Made by a program: the position numbers and the translations under genes. Below the pieces are notes generated by a model that made no database searches, was not told the DNA's origin, and was given only the letters and a program-made list of their open reading frames with translations. Of a stretch of DNA of 39,658 nt, positions 22,059-32,800 are shown one piece after another (positions within the stretch are counted from its first letter, which is position 1; the number at the start of each line of letters is the position of its first letter). The stretch lies in contig MZZL01000407.1 in assembly GCA_002749535.1 (NCBI GenBank), positions 330,277 to 369,934 on the forward strand, given 5' to 3'. The stretch comes from Apophysomyces variabilis. Lineage: Eukaryota; Mucoromycota; Mucoromycetes; Mucorales; Mucoraceae.

Positions 22059-24191
22059 TTAATCATCCTTATCTTCTACGTAGAATATACCATCCTCATC
22101 TGCGATCACTTCTAATAATTGACCATTCTTGCCACGTCTTGCTTTCGCACCGAAGGAAAGATCATGTACCTTGAACCCAAAGTCTAAATCATGTTTGCTC
22201 TCTAATCGCATAAAACGGTAACCTGTTTCCTTGATTGCAAATCGACATTCGAGAAGATCCGTTACATCCAGCTGCTCATCTTTGGGATCAAAAGCACGGC
22301 AATGGATAGTTGTACCTGCACGAATTTCCGTCTTATCAAACCTGTTAGCATGCTATAGCACCCTTTGCCCTACTCTATCAACATTTACCCATTGTTCGCC
22401 ATCCTTCGAAATTCGAACGCTCAAACTTCGCCGATAAGCATAGGGATGTTGTGCAAGTACCCGAAAATTGAGTGCAATGGGCATGGGTCTTAACATATCA
22501 AGTCCGATATAATCTCCTGATTTGATATCTACACTCAAAAGACATGTAAGGATTGCTGAACATGTAAAAAGGTTAAAGAGTATTGTCACTCACTCCGCAG
22601 AGCTTTCCATGCCGTCTTATCGTTACCATCCACGGCACTGGAGTAGGGATGCGAGATGAAATTTTTCTTATCAAAGTAGTTGCTGTGTATTCGTTCGGAA
22701 TCATTCAGCCCAATGTTTGTATCGTACGAGAAAAGACGGATATCCGGAAAGACCTCGACATTGGTGAGAAACAGACAGCGGTCGTCATGACAAGCAGTTC
22801 TGTCGAAAAGTGAGGATGAAATAAACATTGACTCCTGATGAATATACCTTGTGTCATGACCATAAATGTTGGGTTCATCTTCATCCGTGGGGAATACCTT
22901 ATGATCTCCTTGGAGATTGCGGTACAGTGTCATTAAGCTCTTGTGCTAAAACAATAATATAAACAAGCTCGGTAAGCATTTGTCAATGATAATAGCTGCA
23001 AATGTAAGCTATACGACGTACTACATGCGTTCTTTCTTCCTCCGAAAGTATTTCCCCTTCCATAGATCCATGACCCTCAAGCTGGTAGGGGACTTGGTTC
23101 ATGTAGGTTACGAAATAGGCGTCCTCAAAACCCTCTTGAACCAAACCAAGTTCTTGCAATCGGGTGAACCTTTTTACAGTTTCTTTCGATATAAACGTGC
23201 CAGATCCCATCGGCCAATGACAAGTATGTAGCCGGACCTCTACGATTGAGAAAAAAAATGAGCTACATATCCCTGCTAAATACTCATGTTTTCATTGGAT
23301 GTACCATCATTAAAAAAACACCAGTGCCACCGCGTGTCCACATAGGCTACAGTACCATACGATTCTCCGTGGACAATGTTTGGAAACCGTAAGAAGTTTG
23401 CATAAGTACTCCTTAGATGCTTTGTTACCCTGCCATTGCCTTGGAAATAACAATAGGGTGTTTTGGCCGATAAACATGCGACATAGCGAGCGGACTGATG
23501 CATGTTACTTGCTGAATTGTGAATGGATAGTTTCTTCAGCGAACATTCCGACACATCCATGTCCTGTCAAACGGTTCACCCGGTTTAAAACGCAATGCGA
23601 AAAAGTGAAAACGAACCTTACCTCAGCAGTAACGGTAACCAACGGATTGTTATTCCACAAAATAATGCTAGCAAACATATCATATTGACATAATTGCTCT
23701 AAAACAGATGATACTGATTTTCTAGCTTCATTTCTAATGATTTTTGCATTTTGCGGTTCAAATAGTATTACGGCTGTAGTCTTCGAACGTCCGTCTTCGG
23801 GATAAACGTCTTTGAGCAAATCCACTTCATCCACCCAACCGGTGTGATCGCGATGCAGATCCTGATACTTCTTTCCGCTGAAAAATCCAACATGAACTAA
23901 TAAGAAACAGGACGCCAGGAACAGGACGAAACAGAGTAAGAATAGTTCCAGGACGGAAGATTCATTATATCGTTTTAGTAGACGGATCCGCCACAATGAC
24001 AAATGTTTTCGCAATCTGCTTTCTTGCCATAGCCGTTGCAAATGAGGAGGGATGCGATGTTGAAAAGGATCGGAGCTGATATTGATGTGGATGCCTCGTA
24101 ACGGTAAATCAGTGGAATTGCCCTGCAATCGGGACGAGAAGAACGATATGGATTTAGTCTGTGTTTTCTCCTGTGTTCTAGCCGGCCGCAT
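22059..24191 (-). CDS. Type II membrane glycosyltransferase-like protein
   Basis: Predicted Golgi/ER protein of about 593 aa with exons 24191-23622, 23563-23305, 23239-23025, 22945-22848, 22799-22594, 22528-22389 and 22352-22059. A basic cytosolic tail is followed by one transmembrane anchor (residues about 80-103) and a lumenal domain. The start of that domain (TAVILFEPQ...FASIILWNNNP) resembles the first strands of a GT-A/exostosin-type transferase. Later blocks are ARYVACLSAKTPYCYFQ, STYANFLRFPNIVHGESYG, MGSGTFISKETV, ACHDDRCLFLTN and HPYSSAVDGNDKTAWK. The DGNDKTAWK and GDYIGLDML pieces recall a discoidin/galactose-binding-like C-terminal module. After CYFQ, where I expect an acidic DxD-like motif, the sequence reads GNG (232-234). 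The 36-nt intron 22353-22388 is exceptionally short. The substrate is unknown and the exact CAZy family uncertain. Confidence 0.75.
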
Positions 24192-24901
24192 ATTCAATGG
24201 CACTTGCGTATGGTGAGATGATCAATAGGATGGGGAGTGCACAAACGTCGATGATAGTAACATTCGGCCGAAAGCGAAGGTTCAAGCTACATCGTACAAG
24301 ATGCGGAGTTGAAATAACCAGGTGAACCGTGTGCTTGCTCTAAAAGGCAGCGCGGAAAATGATCCTGCTCATTACATCATTTTTCCTAACCTACAATGGA
24401 TATATCTTAGGTATCGGCGCAGAATACTTTGAAACAAGTACAAACAAATGTTCAAGAGCACGAAATGTAGACTTGTCTTTCTCACAAGTAGCGCAGCCCT
24501 ATCAAACCGGGTAACATTTCCATAACTACCTTTATCAGCTAACTGTTTATGCTATTGCTGGAATCTAGCATTCAGTGCAATATCTTTCATCACCCGACCG
24601 CTTAGTATGTTTGATAAAACCTTAGAGTGGAGCTATATCTAATTAACACCTCTAAGTAACATTTAGGTATGCTATTATAAAGGATCGCATTTAACTGAAA
24701 AGCATTAGCTAACAAAAACTGTGTAAGTCGTTCCTGCTTGCATGTCAGGCAAGCGTTTTGTTTCGCTAAGTCTGCTTTTGTTTGGAAATACCAAACATCG
24801 GTATATTTTATGTATATTTCCCGGTAGAAGAATAGCATAAGCTTTGTTTCATTACTGTATTTTTGGACGGTTACCAATCTTTTGTTTTTCTTTTTTCTTT
24901 T
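24192..24901. other. Intergenic region between divergent secretory-pathway genes
   Basis: 710 bp between the starts of the glycosyltransferase-like gene (-) and the chitosanase gene (+). No gene seen. It must carry both promoters, and no definite motif was identified. Confidence 0.5.
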
Positions 24902-26120
24902 ATGCTTATTAGGATACTTATTCTTTTATTGACGTTTTCTGTTATAATTACGACTGCCCGTAGTCTTGACTATCCAGGCTGTCAGGATGAATTTGACATA
25001 TCCCCTTCCATGTGTGCCAGGTTCAATTTTGATAAGAAAGTAGGTATATCAGCCTGTTTAAGCGATTTATTGACCTTTTCGGATAGAGGCCATGCATTAA
25101 CTCGGAAAATGGAACGTTCTTCTATGATCTAACTGGGTTACCAGAAGTCAACGACGTTGATCCGCATACGAGAAAAATGGCTAGCCTAATCACAAACGTT
25201 TTTGAGGAAGGCGACACGGTCTTTGCCTATGCGTAAGTTATGGAGAAAAGATGGCGTGGGAATACTCATGCCATGCTACGTTTTGTTTTTAGATCCTGTT
25301 TGGATATTGGAGACAAACGTGGCTATACTTGCGGTTATGCGGGATTCACGGTAGAATTTATAGTAGCAGTCATAGTAGCAGCAAACCTTTAAGCTGATTG
25401 CTTATATATAGACGGGGACAAATGATGCCCAAACAGTTATTGACGAATATGCTAAAATTTATTCCAACAATGCGCTCGTTCCCTTTCTGGGTCGTCTAAA
25501 AGAAATCGGACAAATGCCCTATTGTGACCAAGACAACAGGGGAAAGACGCAAGGACTGGAATCCTTTTGTAATGCCTGGCAAAGGGAGGCGTGTCGTTGG
25601 GATCAAACTTTTTCAAAGCTTCAACGCGATTGGACCTACAGACACTATATGATTCCAAGTGCTCGTTACGCGGCAGCCAGCAAAATAGAAAGTCGACTGG
25701 GAAAAGCTATTTTCTATGGTAAGTAGAAAAGATTCTTGTATTTTTTCTTTCCTTATGTTGTGAATTACAGATACTGTTATTCAGCACGGGTATCAATATG
25801 TTGAACCAGACATTAATATCGTGCGGCTTCTTGACCTGACTGGACCTCGGAAAGAGAACGAATCCGAACAATCCTACCTAACTAGGTTTTTAACAACACG
25901 ACGTCAACTGCAATGCTGCTACCCGGACGATATCTGGCCTGCTAGTGCAAGTCGCAGTGCTGATCTTCAAGGCTTAGTAGATAACTTCGATCGCTATAAA
26001 GATCTCATGCCGCCAATATGGCTGGACAACTTTCAGCAAATGGTGTTAGGTACAGAGGACGATCTTACTGATCATAGACGCTGTCGTCGTAGGAAAATCA
26101 AGTCGATTAAAGGTCGCTGA
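24902..26120 (+). CDS. Secreted chitosanase, glycoside hydrolase family 46
   Basis: Endo-acting enzyme that hydrolyses beta-1,4 linkages in chitosan, a main wall polymer of Mucoromycota. Exons 24902-25039, 25087-25232, 25293-25350, 25412-25718 and 25771-26120 give 332 aa. A signal peptide (MLIRILILLLTFSVIITTARS) precedes the mature protein. The GH46 core is clear: RKMASLITNVFEEGDTVFAY, then LDIGDKRGYTCGYAGFTTGT, with the candidate catalytic acid E86 (or E87) and D102, matching the Glu/Asp pair of Streptomyces-type enzymes though spaced two residues closer. DTVIQHGYQY corresponds to the later VMHG-type block. Extra cysteines suggest disulfides suited to secretion, and the tail is very basic (HRRCRRRKIKSIKGR). 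It probably acts in wall remodelling or in attack on other fungi. Confidence 0.87.
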
Positions 26121-26781
26121 ATCCACTATCCCTCCTCGTTCTACGCAAGTCTGCCTGCAACGCACAACTCATATTGAACTAAACAAAGTGCATCCGTATC
26201 GCACAGTAACTCCAAATACCTTAGTCCTACAAACTGTCATAATATATGTCTAAGACGCGATCAAATGCCACAATAATTATTAAATAACTGACATATAAAG
26301 GGTTTGCTATGGGCAGAATAGGATGGCTTGTAAATCCGTAGTTGTTTGCAGTAAACAGTCGCTTAACAAGCCGACGTACACCTGCCTTTTTCACATTGCG
26401 CATTAAGAGGTTTCAATGTGTGAAATACCGATAATAGCACGTCCATTCTCTGACGAAATGGTATTTTTAAAGTACGATGGAAGGCATCTAATATGCAATG
26501 CTGGATTGATCTTTTCTTTTTTACTGAATACAACTTTGACAGAGAAAACATAGTTTCAGGCTGCCGAATTGACATGTTACTGATATAGGTCTACTATAAT
26601 TACCATAGATCCCAATTGCGCATGTTTCTCCTGTTATACAGTGCTGCTTACGCTCAGTTTCAACTTGCAGTAACCCCCATCAACTGTTACACAGACGCGT
26701 TGATCTAGGAAAGAAAATTTCAACAACCTACAAACACTGCGGTGCTAGAAATAGGTCTGCATCCAATCTTTTAATCCTAAC
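26121..26781. other. Intergenic region
   Basis: About 660 bp of AT-rich DNA between the chitosanase stop codon and the CZIB start codon. No gene or RNA signature seen. Confidence 0.5.
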
Positions 26782-27576
26782 ATGGTGGTACGTGTCAATC
26801 TGATCATTAAAGTACCATTCGAGCTAACGACGCTCAAGTAGAAACTCGGTCTTTATTTCAAAGCCGATTTGGAAAACGTAACAGACCTTTTGCCGGCGGC
26901 AGATTATGAGTGGCATTTCAAGGTTAGTTAATTGGTTGGAGCAATTATCGATCAATAAACCTTGTTGCATCAGATTCAATGTGCCAGGTGTCGTGAAACG
27001 GACTCATCCTGGATTTCGTTTAATCGTCAGGTAAAGAATTGTGTTATAGGATTAAGGTTAGTAATTATTTTACTAGGACGAGTACGAAATGACGCACTCG
27101 AGAGGCACAGCAAACTTGGTAATGAAATGCAAGTTTTGCAAACGTGAATCTTCTGCTTGTAAGTACGAACAAAATAATTAATGAGAAATATCTGACAGGA
27201 CTATGTAGTGTTTGAGACGGACGCTCCTATTCATGCTTATAACAATAGCGGGAAATTCCAAAAAATCGCAACCTTCGACTGTCGTGGATTAGAATTGGTT
27301 GACTTCTCTCCAAGGGTAAGAACTCAGTGGAGGACAAAACAGGAATAGAAGGATAATGATAGAAACTTACATTTTGCAAAAAAGGATCCTTGGTCTGCAA
27401 AAGGCACTGAGACTGCAACACCGTTTGAAGATATTGACCTTCTAGAGTTGGAATGGGCAGATTATGATGAGAAGGTCGATTCTGTTTAATTATGTCTCGC
27501 TTTAACTAACAGTTAGTAGGCTGGTGAACCGGTTGGAATTTCTAATATCGAAGTTGAATTTAGGAAAGAGAGATAG
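26782..27576 (+). CDS. CXXC-motif zinc-binding protein (CZIB/UPF0587, DUF866)
   Basis: Small zinc protein of 159 aa (human C1orf123/CZIB is 160). Exons 26782-26787, 26842-26922, 26974-27030, 27077-27158, 27209-27315, 27385-27474 and 27520-27576. Both zinc-binding pairs are present: CARC (32-35) and CKFC (66-69). Other family landmarks: LYFKADLENVTDL near the N terminus, SRGTANLVMKC, FDCRGLELVDF, and a C-terminal WADYDEKAGEPVGI. The first coding exon holds just ATG GTG, followed by a perfect donor (GTACGT), a CTAAC branch site and acceptor. The exon 4/5 junction uses the second of two close AGs (27208), because the first would create a stop. The family is conserved across eukaryotes, but its exact role is unsettled. 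Confidence 0.93.
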
Positions 27577-28253
27577 ATAAGTTGATATTATGGAATGAAA
27601 AGAGCGAACAGACATAAACAAAAATAAAGCTTGAAGGAAAGAAAAGCATTAGACAGGTATATCTATCGAGTATAGCATTAGAAGAAATAGGAAGAAAATG
27701 AGTTATTCATAAGATATTGACTTAAACTTCAAGCAAACTGCTCCTTTTTATCTATATAACAATATATATACTACCAAAGCTAACCAAAAACTAAAAGAGA
27801 TCCAAAAGTTTAAAGCTTTAAAGAAAGTTTCGTCTAGATTTCTGCAAAAGAACCAAAGAACCAAAGAACTAGAACCGAACTGAAACTGAAGCTATTTTTC
27901 CCTTTGGCACTAATTAGTGAAATTCTGAATCAGATCTAGTTGATTTAAAACAAAAGCGCGATTGAGATTTTAAAAGCATTAAATGGTTTATAACGTGTCA
28001 GTCTAGTTAATTGCATCTATATGGAAGCAAGACCTGTGATGCTAAAATCAAGGTTCAGATGGTGTTGACATTGCTGAAACAGCTACTGATTTGTAGACAT
28101 TCTTGTAACGATGAAATACTGCTCATTTCTTTAACAAAGTAAATCAGCAAAAGCACAAAACAAAGTTATCTCAGTTAGTTATAGGCAACTAATGACTACA
28201 CTTTCTATAGAAAATATACCTTTTCACCATGACTATGCTATATAAAGTTTTTT
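27577..28253. other. AT-rich intergenic DNA
   Basis: No coding signal. It includes short A-rich direct repeats (AACCAAAG units) around 27848-27875. It is the transition from gene-rich DNA into the transposon-rich flank. Confidence 0.5.
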
Positions 28254-28482
28254 TAAGGCTTGAAATGGGCGGGCTTTAACTGGTCAGGTCATAACTGGGC
28301 TGGGTCAAGTTCTTTAATCCAGAGCCCGGCACACTAGGCCTATCACACTAAGATGGGCCCATTGACCTGTGGGCCAAGCCAGGTGGGCCATATCAGGCAG
28401 GTCAATTTTATGGCCTGGCAACCGGCCCACTATGGCCTGCTTGGCAGACATCCAATCAGGCCAAGTCAAATTTTGAACTTGA
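28254..28482 (-). mobile_element. hAT-like MITE, older copy
   Basis: A 229-bp element beginning TAAGGCTTGAAATGGGCGGG and ending TTTTGAACTTGA. It is flanked by 8-bp direct repeats AGTTTTTT (28246-28253) and CGTTTTTT (28483-28490), 7 of 8 matching. Its interior (GCCCGGCACACTAGGCCTAT and the rest) aligns along its whole length, inverted, with the element at 28689. An 8-bp duplication and TAGGG-like ends are typical of hAT superfamily MITEs. It has no coding capacity. Confidence 0.75.
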
Positions 28483-28688
28483 CGTTTTTTAACAGATAAA
28501 ATGGTTTATTACATAGTATTCTTCTTCTTTTTTTTTGGTTTGATTAGGGTTGATTTAGTTCTTTAGTCTTTTAAATCTTTTTAGTTTGGTTCAATTTATT
28601 TTAGCAATAAATTTAGAAGGATTAAACTATGTAAAACCTTACTGTTTGGAAGAAAGATATATAATTTGATAATTACTTTAGCCAGAAC

Positions 28689-28934
28689 TAGGGCTCGGAA
28701 TTTGAACCGGCCCGACCAGATTTCTGCCGGGCGGGCCTCAGTGGGCCGGGTTCTGGGCCATAAAATTAACCTGCCCGACTTGGCCCACGGGTCAATAGGC
28801 CCATCTTAGTGTGATAGGCCTAGTGTGCCGGGCTCCGGGTTAAGGTCTTGGCCCAGCCCAGCGGGCCATGGGTCAATATCCTTACCCTGCCAGTTATGAC
28901 CCGACCGGTTAAGGCCCGCCCATTCCAAGCCCTA
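28689..28934 (+). mobile_element. hAT-like MITE, younger copy
   Basis: A 246-bp element with imperfect terminal inverted repeats TAGGGCTCGGAA...TTCCAAGCCCTA. A perfect 8-bp target duplication GCCAGAAC (28681-28688 and 28935-28942) flanks it, and two more bases (TA) match on each side. The interior is rich in GGCCC/GGGCC strings able to fold back. It has no ORF of note. It is the same family as 28254-28482 in opposite orientation. The perfect duplication implies a more recent insertion. Confidence 0.85.
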
Positions 28935-29396
28935 GCCAGAACTATGTATACATATAAAATAACATATATTATTATGAAGAATTTTAGCTATATAAAAGAT
29001 GTCATTTTATACTTCCTACAGTTTGTAAATTACTTTTAAAATTTGGTTTGGTTTTATATTGATGTAAGTTAAAAACTTTAAATTCTATCATATTTACACC
29101 TGTATTTTCCAATCCTCGGTTATTCCTGTCGTATTCTGATAAAGTGTATTTAAGGCAGATTCATAAGCCGTATCCTTTACATACATCAATTGGACTTGTT
29201 TCAGATGTACGATCTCAGTTAGAAAAGATTTTATTCTTTAATCGTTAGACATGAGTTCTTAGTTCATGATCCTTCTTTCAGGAATAAACACCAGTCGCAA
29301 CGTATTCTCTTGTTTAAGTCTTTGTGTCTGATCCATTATCCATCCTAATACAATAATTCCGCATAAAAGCCCTATCAGTATGGTGAATAAATGTGA
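28935..29396. other. AT-rich spacer before the LINE cluster
   Basis: About 460 bp with no coding signal between the second MITE and the 3' terminus of the first LINE copy. Confidence 0.5.
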
Positions 29397-29865
29397 GTTG
29401 ATATGCTAGAGATGAAGTGTTTGTTTATTATTGGGCTTAATGGGCATTGTCTATCATGAGCAAATCGCCCGCCCATTGATCTTTTGGCATAGGAATGTAA
29501 AAAACCTCAAACACAAGGTAAAAAATAAAAAAACATAAAGGAGGGTAAGTGGGGCACAGACCAAGTGACACAAAGATCGGCATGATACTTTGGCCAAATG
29601 CGGCAAATGGGAAACAGTAAGTAAAAGGGGAGCGAGAGGTAAGGGAAAAGCATAGAGATAGCATAGGTACATAGTAGAAGACATAAATAAAAATAAAAAA
29701 AACCCACATGGGGATAAAAAACATAAAAATAAAAACTGCACAATGGAGAGACATCAAGCCTTTGGATATAAGAACCAACCGAATCAGTGAGCATCGTCAT
29801 TGGCCCAGCAGAAGACCTGCAAAACATTTTAACAAGATACTTACGCATTCACGACAGGCACACAA

Positions 29866-32800
29866 CTACAGAACAGGGTCAGTAGAGCTACAAGCCGTGG
29901 TGGGAGAAGAAGAGAAAGATAGAGGGGAAAGAGAATTTTTTGGTTTTTTCTTTTTTTGTTTTTTTAACAACTGCCGCTGGTGTTCATCAAACGCATCCGC
30001 AAGGACGGATCCAGGAAGAGGTTCAGAATCAAAAGCCAAAGTATACGTGCACCGATCGATTTCACGAAGGATAAACAACAGCTGACGCCATATATTCACC
30101 AACTTTTCATCAAACCGGCGGAGAGACAGTGGAAACTCATTCAACACATGGTCAAGAATATGCACATCATCCAGGACAGGAGACGGCAGCAAATCCGACA
30201 GCGAATGAATGTGAGAAGAGAGGATAGAACATCCATCCACGAAATGTGCGCGGTTAGCCCTTTTACTACCACATAAACAGGATACAGACGGAGTCGGCGG
30301 GAGCCAGGCAATACGCCACTTGATCAGACGATAGCGTTCCTTAGTAGTGCATGGAAGTAACAAGGTGGGATCCCATCCAGGATATGGCAGAGCCCTCCTC
30401 ACCGTGACAAACTCAGCGCGCTGTTGATCATGGATCTGCTGGAGCCTATCCAAGATCGCACATTTGAGAGGGTCAGGCGGTGGATCAGGACTACGCTGGA
30501 GTTGTCTGCTTGCACGCCAAAGAGGATTGGTGACAAGTTTTGACCAGGCGTAGGGGCTTTGGAAACCCTCTATCTGTGGTATCATCACTTTCAGCAGGGT
30601 GGTGCGTGGGAGAGAATAAGCACGTTTTACAAATTTTGCTTGCAAAATCTGAAAACGCGCATACATCGTGGGTAGGCCAGCAAGTGAAGCAACCTGGACC
30701 ATACCAACTGGGCTAGCAGGGTTCTGCCGAAGACACATCCTCAGACAACGTCTTTGGGTGTCATCCAGTGATTTCGCTATATCCGCAGTCAAGTGGCAAA
30801 TTGCCACGCCATACTCCATAATTGGACGAGCAAATATTTTGTAGGCACGAAGAGCTGCAGTAAGACCGAATCCATACATATGAATGTCCGAATCCCTCAA
30901 CAACCGCATTGCTGTGATTGCTTTGGTATTCGATTGCCGCAGTAATAGATCACGATCCATACCGCCAGAAGAAAAAGGTATACCGAGGTAACGGAAACTT
31001 TTGCAGATAGGAAGAGCCTCACCATACAGCAAGAACTCATCCTCCTGTGACGCATTAAGCACTTCACATTTGCTAGGACTCCATCGATAACCGAAAAGAA
31101 CAGAATGGACCTCTGCAGCCTTCAACATTCTATGTACGTCAACAGGGCGACCCACAAGAGCCACATCATCAGCGTACATAAAACAGTTGAGAGGCACGTA
31201 AGAGTAATCCGGAACGGGAGACCATCCTCTCGCACCAGGAACGCCGGGGACAAAATAAGGATTATGTGGCTGCTGCATCTCATTAAGCAATGAGATGGGA
31301 TCACCACTCCTTACGAGAGAAGTAAAAGGAAAGTCGCGTCTGGTGGTCCAATTGAGAGAACGGATAGAAGGATCAACTGGCACGCGCACCAAGTATGGAT
31401 GCAACGATACCGAGCGAAGTAGACGGGGTAATGTATCGATAAAGATCGAATACAAGAAAGGAGAAAGAATAGATCCTTGCAACACACCTCGCTTAGGCGT
31501 AATAGCCCTAGACGAGTAGTTGGCCAAAATGACCCTTACCGGTATATCCTCGAACATATTGCTGAGCAAACGAAGTAAATGCAGTGCAATGTAATGTCTC
31601 AATGTCTCCCAGATGATCACCCTGTTGGCACTATTATAGGCCGCCTTGATATCCAAGAACGCAACTACTGGTGGTTTACCAACGTGAGAAAAAGCGCGCA
31701 TTGTCTCGTGCAAGCACAAGGCCTGATCCAGTGTACTACGGTGGGACCGAAATCCACCCTGGGAGAGATCTAGCTCCGGCATGGTCGTCAACAGGGAAGG
31801 ACAAATACACCGTTCCAACAGTTTACGGAAAACTGAGGTCAGGCTGATCGGACGATAACTCGCCGGATCGTCTATCTTTCCCTTGTTTTTGTAAATGGGG
31901 ACTACTTGGGCTGTACGCCACAGCACCGGCGTCCAAGACCAATGCCAACACAAGTTGAATAAGCCAAGGAGCACTGGGCCAAGGTTGTTAGCGATCGGTT
32001 TAAGCATTTCTGCACGAATATGGTCAGCACCAGGTGCCTTCCAATTTGGCAGTTGCTTTACCGCGTCAAGTACAGTTTCTAGTGTCCAAGGACTGTCCAC
32101 TTCGTACATATCCAGGTACCACCCTGGCTTCTGACAAAGTGACACAGAGCCTCCGAACACTCGTTCCAAATGATCCACCATTTGATTGGCAGCATGCTGT
32201 GGGCCGTGACGTGACGTTAGGGTGATGGTGGGCCTTCGGTTCAGGCGCATACGTTTGATTGCACTTGCCATCTCCTCCGGACCCCCCTTACGTATCTTGT
32301 CGCAGTATGCCTTCCACGTCTTAGCACGAGAGCGACGTACTGCCCTTTTGAATTCAACGCACGCATCCTCATATGCATGTTTCACCATCACTTGCTCCAG
32401 GTCGTCATCGCATGTCCGTTTCCAACGACGGTACAGACAGCGTCGCTCGTCAACTAGCTGTTGAAGCTCGTCATTCCAGAACCACTTCCAAGCCTGCTGG
32501 CAAGGTCGCGATACGCCAACACTCCTATCCAACGCTGAGTAAATCGACTCATTGAGCCTTTTCACCAGGTTTTCCATTTGTGCGGCATCTGGGGAACAAC
32601 GACTGTTAAGAGTACGTTGTATATCCGCAAGTAAGGGTGACGCCTGCTCCTCAAAAAGATTCACATAACGTTCCTTGACTTTTGGGTCACTTAGCCTTTG
32701 TAACCGCCATTGTCTGCGGGCAGCATCAGTAGGGGGCAGTGTGGGAAGATCAGTTGCAGGCAAAAACGAGAATTCGCACAAGTGATGATCAGACCTCAAG

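Noticed and set aside
28254..28934. One long palindromic transposon made of both inverted arms
   Set aside because: Each arm has its own 8-bp target duplication, so two separate insertions fit better.
29437..29848. Hydrophobic ORFs of 95-129 codons in the LINE 3' UTR (also near 35585-35974 and 38505-38893)
   Set aside because: They recur in all copies only because the DNA is repeated. The frame shifts between copies at A-runs, and several overlapping frames are open at once, which points to composition and not coding.
29980..30276. Plus-strand ORFs antisense to LINE ORF2
   Set aside because: They mirror the conserved ORF2 codons and have no independent domain.
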